Of a stretch of DNA of 11,867 nucleotides, positions 7,200 through 11,867 are shown piece after piece; position 1 is the first letter of the stretch; every line of letters starts with the position of its first letter. A program made the translations under genes and the position numbers. Origin of the DNA: Paraglomus occultum (Eukaryota; Glomeromycota; Glomeromycetes; Paraglomerales; Paraglomeraceae); assembly GCA_910592205.1 (NCBI GenBank), contig CAJVPJ010001154.1:1-11867 (forward strand), given 5' to 3'. The notes beneath the pieces were generated by a model that worked only from the letters and a program-made list of their open reading frames with translations, did not search any database and was not told the origin of the DNA.

Positions 7200-8130
7200 T
7201 CTTAAATAGATGAATAAGTTGATGGACCCGCGTGGATTACTGCACGCATCACACACACTTCCTTTCTGTCAAGCGTCAGCCGTGTGCGTGTGTCTATTAT
7301 TGGACATTGATCATACTACCCGAATTATCACAGTACATGAACGGCAGTCGACCAGATTGCCTCTGAACTGGTTGCCAGTCACATGCATACTAGCTCCCAC
7401 CTTTTATTAAATTACAGTTATTATTATTGCTAGATATTTGCGGTTCGATGAAGCCATAGTTTGTGACCAATTTTCGATAATGTACTTTATATAGACATTT
7501 TTATTGGAACGTTTTTCTTCACGATTGTATAATAACCGCTAAGCCAAATAAAAATTATCAAAGTATTTGCTTCATTGAATTCGATATGGTGTTGTCCTTG
7601 ATTAGATACAATTTTTCTAGAGATTGCATCTGTTATATGACTGAATCAGGATCAGATTTTCAAGACGCGTTGTGATGTCCCAATATTTGTACAAAGTTTT
7701 CTAGAATAGAGTTTGTTGACTAATGAATATGGTGTTCTTGTTACTAAGATGTACGTATTCTCATGTCCAGATATCTTTTCTCTAGGATATCATCGCCATC
7801 AATAAGTTGACAAGAGGAATTTTGCCAACAGATTTAACGACAGGAATGTCATAGATAGTTCTTCCTATCAACCGGAGTTGTCTCCTCAGTTTTCGGATGA
7901 ATTGTAGGATTATTCTAGCCGTTATTTAGAGATAGATTATACGAGTCAGTCATTGATAGTACAAATAAGTTATCCGTTATTATTACTTACTGTCAGGCAT
8001 CAATTTCGGTATATCAGGCGACGAACGCGCATAAGGTTTCCGAAAAGACAGTTTTGTGCCAATATTCCGTGTTGTTGCGAACCTTATTATAACATATACG
8101 CGCTGATCAATCGGAATAGAAATTTCATAC
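7200..8130. other. No recognisable gene
   Basis: A 66-codon frame at 7210-7410 starts at ATG but has no recognisable domain. It is followed by AT-rich DNA with AATAAA-like sequence near 7548-7553 that cannot be tied to a transcript. Frames of similar length on both strands around 7953-8192 overlap one another, which argues against any of them being coding. Confidence 0.45.
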
Positions 8131-8415
8131 TCAGAATAAGATCCGTTCACCCGTTTGCATCCGTGTCGAGAAATGACACGTAAACTTCCCATTTAGAACT
8201 GGCCTGGGGGGCGTCATCAGTAATGTTGAGAATCTTGTTGATTTCGGAGCAGTAAAACCAGTGCTTATGGTTATCAAACTAGTGTCTGTTGTTTCGCGCA
8301 CTATGGTATAAATTCCGTAATGTATTTCTTTTGTTCCGAAAGGTTCCAAGCTGTTTAGTTGATATAAATGATTAAAAAAATTTTTTATACAAATCCGATT
8401 TTCAGTAGAATTCAT
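8131..8415 (-). CDS. Weak unrecognised ORF, 94 codons
   Basis: ATG at 8415 opens a frame to a stop at 8131-8133. The predicted product has a Ser/Thr-rich middle (ETTDTSLITISTGFTAPKST) and a Pro-containing stretch (LLMTPPRPVLNGKF). There is no signal peptide or membrane helix that I can see, and no recognised motif. The opposite strand is also partly open here (about 8214-8307), so strand choice is uncertain. It could be a relic exon or chance; the length is only mildly unusual for AT-rich DNA. Confidence 0.2.
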   Translation of the reverse strand: MNSTENRICIKNFFNHLYQLNSLEPFGTKEIHYGIYTIVRETTDTSLITISTGFTAPKSTRFSTLLMTPPRPVLNGKFTCHFSTRMQTGERILF

Positions 8416-10040
8416 ACCTAGTCTGACACGAGTCGGTCAGTCATTCCCGATACGAAGCACAAATAAAATTGATCGAATCTCGCAGTAAGGAGCGTAACGA
8501 AACGGCTCCTCCAGTATATGTAAGCACCATATTCACTACACGAATGAGAAAGAACAAACAACAATTAATATCTATCCGTGTCGGGGACAGTATCTACCAC
8601 GCGATCTTGCTCAAATACCTAAGAAGAATCCCTTCCTCGCCCCGAAATAATTTTTGCGCGCCCTTCATATGCCGTTAATCGGAAGTAAAATGAAGCTCAG
8701 GCCAAGGTTTTCGATAGTGAACGCGAAGACAGACAAACGTTGCGAACAAACATTCGTGTTTCGAAAGATGGATCGTTCAAGTGCATCATTATTGTAGCTT
8801 GCACACACTTGCTGATAGCAGTATAATTTAATGCAATATATAGACCGACCGATGCATGCGGTTGGACATTGTGTGAATTTTTCACAGCATACTAGCTAAT
8901 GCGACTCTTACTAAAAAGTCCTGAAACGATATTAAATTTCCGAATGGAATGTCTTCTGATACATCAGTGACACAACTATGCCTAGCAAACGTAGTACAAT
9001 CGTTCAATTTCTACTAACATGTGGTAATTACACCTTGACACGTGTTGGAAATTGACTTTACTGAAGGCTTTAGCATGAATTAAGCTTGATGAATAAGCAT
9101 ATCAAGAATCCAGAGACTAATGGTAATTTTACGGATCTTATTTAATTTAATCTGATTGAGATTAAGCATTGGACTCGTAAAAGCCGTCACTGACATTTGT
9201 CCGACAATACGTTATTTACTTAATTAGTAGTTACATCCGTTCCGAAGTCGAATTCAATAACGATAAGATGCAAAATGCCATGTACATCCGCGTCCATCGG
9301 AGATCGTTTCGAAATGAATAAGCTCACGGTCGGGATTACTCGTGTCAGGTACGTAGTCCAAACACCTTTGAATGTGTTGCCCATGACGTGGTGAAATCCG
9401 TGCGATTACAATGCTAGAGAATTTATCATGACCAAGATTGAAACACTTTATCGACCCGTAGAATACATCCTTTATTCGACAATTAAACGCTTGCTTATTT
9501 TCTAGCCTTTTCTTACCAAGCTTGGACTAAGTCCTAAAGGCTTGCCGTCAACTAGTGGCTCATTATGCGTCTGATTGTTGGGACATTGGATCCAAAGTAG
9601 TAAGTTTGTTATCAACTCTTTTCGATTGTTAGTACTTAATCGATGTGTTGGATGTGCCGATAGAGTCTGACAGTGCATTCTAACCAAACAAGTGAAAAAC
9701 TCGTTGTAGGGGAAATTTTATCCGAACCTATGATTTTGAAAGTCTGTATTGCACATTAACAACAAAATATTCGGCCTGAGAATGCCAAGACGTTAGAGAC
9801 GTGCTTGTTATGACTGAGTGAGGAAGAACTGGAAGCGACATATCAAAAGTGACGGAAGGTATGTATTTTCGAATTGAACTACATGATAGCAATCTTTCAC
9901 CGAGAATGACAGATCAGAACATTGCCATCACCTCCCCTTCCATTTATGAAGCATCATATATCTCGCGTCTTTGGGTTTATAAGACAGAATAATGCCAGGG
10001 AACGCCTATGACGATTGTGGCTGGTTCTTGAATAATGGAG
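8416..10040. other. No recognisable gene
   Basis: Several frames of 60-70 codons (8469-8678 plus, 8697-8885 minus, 9502-9687 minus) lack family resemblance and flanking signals. Short hairpins include TTAATCT/AGATTAA at 9147-9153 and 9159-9165. No mobile-element ends or RNA genes are seen. Confidence 0.5.
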
Positions 10041-10046
10041 CACTAT

Positions 10047-10056
10047 TATATAAAAG
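10047..10056 (+). promoter_or_regulatory. TATA-box-like TATATAAAAG
   Basis: This matches the eukaryotic TATA-box consensus (TATAWAAG type). A transcript starting about 30 bases downstream would lead toward the small ORF at 10266. In AT-rich DNA such matches arise often, and no initiator element or gene confirms it. Confidence 0.2.
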
Positions 10057-10265
10057 AAGGATTGGACAAGCAGCACGGTTAATGTGATTCGTATTTTGCC
10101 TCGATCAAATTTAGAATTCTCGGGACAACTTATCCGCAGCGAGGTTGGAATGTAGTATTGTACTGGTCGGTTGAACTGTTATCAGTAAACTGCAAATTGG
10201 TCACATCACTCAGATTGACGAGAGATACAAAACTGAAACGCATATGAACAGCACTACATTATATA

Positions 10266-10478
10266 ATGAAGATACTACTCGGGCACCGATCACGCAAGTC
10301 CACTAAACGTTGGAGTTCTCAAATGACTACTCCAGTTTGTAAGAACATCCCATTGGAAAATTTGTTTAGCAGCAAGACTCCCGCTTGTAGCTATAAAACC
10401 AGTGCTTCGTTGTTACGCGCAAACTGTAGGAAGTATATTCAATTGGATAAGAAGATTAAGTTAGGCGATGGTGAGTAG
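10266..10478 (+). CDS. Weak small ORF, 70 codons, Lys/Arg-rich
   Basis: ATG at 10266, with an in-frame TGA upstream at 10245-10247, runs to TAG at 10476-10478. The predicted peptide is basic, with clustered Ser/Lys/Arg near the start (HRSRKSTKRWSS), four Cys and a charged tail (LDKKIKLGDGE). I recognise no family. Base composition is less AT-rich than the flanks. The end overlaps GGTGAGTA, a donor-like sequence, so the frame could be an exon spliced before its stop. A TATA-like box lies about 210 bases upstream. These are suggestive only. Confidence 0.25.
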   Translation: MKILLGHRSRKSTKRWSSQMTTPVCKNIPLENLFSSKTPACSYKTSASLLRANCRKYIQLDKKIKLGDGE

Positions 10479-11867
10479 ATTGGTGGGCCGGTATGTCTCA
10501 TTCTCGATCTGGGTTCTCACTTATTCATATTCATTGTCGTTGATATGCTAAGGCCTTATTATTTCTATAAAATACGATTACGTGCAATGTTCTGTTGTTT
10601 TTTTTAAGGGCTATGTATTCCCTATAGTACTCTCAAATGACAGAACAGCAGCTGAAAATTGCGTTGTAAAGTAACGAGATTTGCTCAAATTCTCGCAATT
10701 ACGTATTTAATGCCGTAAGAATTAGACATCCCCAGCGAAAATATTGGCGACACAAATCAACACGGATATCATATGCCTAACGGGGCACTTCATGCAAAGA
10801 GTCAGTGGTGAAGTGTCAGATGGACGCACTGATGCTTTTATACTTCAGTTGAGTTGCCGAATCTGATTACAAAGGAATTAAGAATAGCCCTTTTACTTCT
10901 TTGTTTATTTTTTCTTGCAATTCAGAAAAGTATTCATGTTAACGTATAGAAATGTAGTTAATAAATTTGCTTAATATAGGATTACTGTACGATTGAGAAA
11001 TTGGGGTTGTGGAAAATTGGCGATAGGGAATGGGGATATAGCTGTATATGGAACTGAATAAGGGAATCCGACCAGAATTATTTAAGTAGGTTGGGATACA
11101 AGTGGGAGATAAGATATAACTGAGGCAGAACTGTATATCGCACTTCTATTATAACTGACTTGGAACCGATTGCTAGGCAACATACCGGATCTTCGCTCAG
11201 CGTAATTGTTCCAGTTTCATGATAATGGGTATAATTCTGTTGAAGTATCTGCAGTGATTTCCTTCTCTATTGTGAAGGAGTTGCCTCATTTGTGAATCTT
11301 CAAAATAATACTAACATACTATTGTATTATTATATCGGTATATCGAGATTAAATTCTTATATGAATGTGACAAAATAATATCGGTTATCGGAATTGCGCG
11401 ATTTTTTATGAAATATCGGTTTTCCGAGCTTGACGCCCAAATTTGTTAGATTTGCATATACCATAGTTGTAAAATTTCCCCAAAAAGTTAAGGAATTACA
11501 GCCTTCCAAGAGCCAATTTGACATTGTTATTATTTGGTCGATAACTTCTTCAAAGTGTCGTATGAGCTCATCCTATAGGACTACAAATAAAACCGATATT
11601 AATATGATACAATCTAATAATATACATTGTCAGTCCTATATTTAATCTCAGCATACTTAATAAAGCACCTCGTTCGAAAGGTTGTTGATATATCATGTAC
11701 CGTAAATGAGGCGGTTGGTCCCTTGATACAGGATCCTAACACAAAGCTCAATTATCAGATGATCGCATCATAGTTTAGATTGTACAGTGCCCTCCAATAA
11801 ATGAGTGAGTAACACAAAATTTTGCAAATTATACATCAAGTTCGCGCGCACGTAACGAAAAACTTTA
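10479..11867. other. No recognisable gene
   Basis: AT-rich sequence with no supported gene. A 71-codon frame at 11430-11645 has no recognised domain. ATATCGGT occurs three times within 90 bases (11332, 11378, 11413). CAAAATAATA appears at 11301 and 11371, so the area may hold an eroded duplication. Confidence 0.5.
11332..11420 (+). repeat. Three ATATCGGT copies
   Basis: Copies lie at 11332-11339, 11378-11385 and 11413-11420, spaced 46 and 35 bp. The second and third are followed by TAT/TTT and then CGGA/CCGA-type bases. They may be eroded repeats or short binding sites; the motif is AT-rich enough that chance is possible. Confidence 0.35.

Overview
The window looks like AT-rich eukaryotic, probably invertebrate-type, non-genic DNA. 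It has no operon structure, no convincing ribosome-binding-site/ORF pairs, no rRNA or tRNA gene and no CRISPR array. Open frames are short and mostly in unrecognised sequence. The one protein family recognised with confidence is a Tc1/mariner transposase, and it is a dead, frameshifted copy. The host could not be named from the sequence.

Layout: (1) 1-2050 has no recognisable gene, only short palindromes and a hammerhead-like core that fails on its flanking stems. (2) 2052-2156 on the minus strand has a weak match to the helix-turn-helix motif found at the start of some arthropod transposases. (3) 2713-3824, minus strand, is a degraded DD34E Tc1-family transposase. Its pieces run in the correct order from the N-terminal DNA-binding region to the C-terminus but are spread over all three frames. 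The first catalytic Asp is now Gly, the middle has a deletion, and two insertions are visible: a 48-bp G-rich unit and a 211-bp piece. Removing the 211 bp restores exactly 34 residues between the second Asp and the final Glu. (4) 4066-4644 is a non-coding element with long, nearly identical inverted arms (a MITE candidate). It is far better preserved than the neighbouring transposase, so it is probably younger. (5) 4645-11867 is mostly unrecognised. It contains isolated hairpins, a 17-18 bp quasi-periodic repeat (6050-6111), a pair of diverged direct repeats that each carry a splice-donor-like sequence on the minus strand (7080-7194), and a few weak ORFs (6081-6305, 8131-8415, 10266-10478).

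The parts do not form a pathway. The consistent picture is repeat-rich intergenic or intronic DNA in which mobile elements inserted and decayed at different times. No previously undescribed functional system was found. The most informative content is the nested insertion history in the transposase and the well-preserved MITE beside it.
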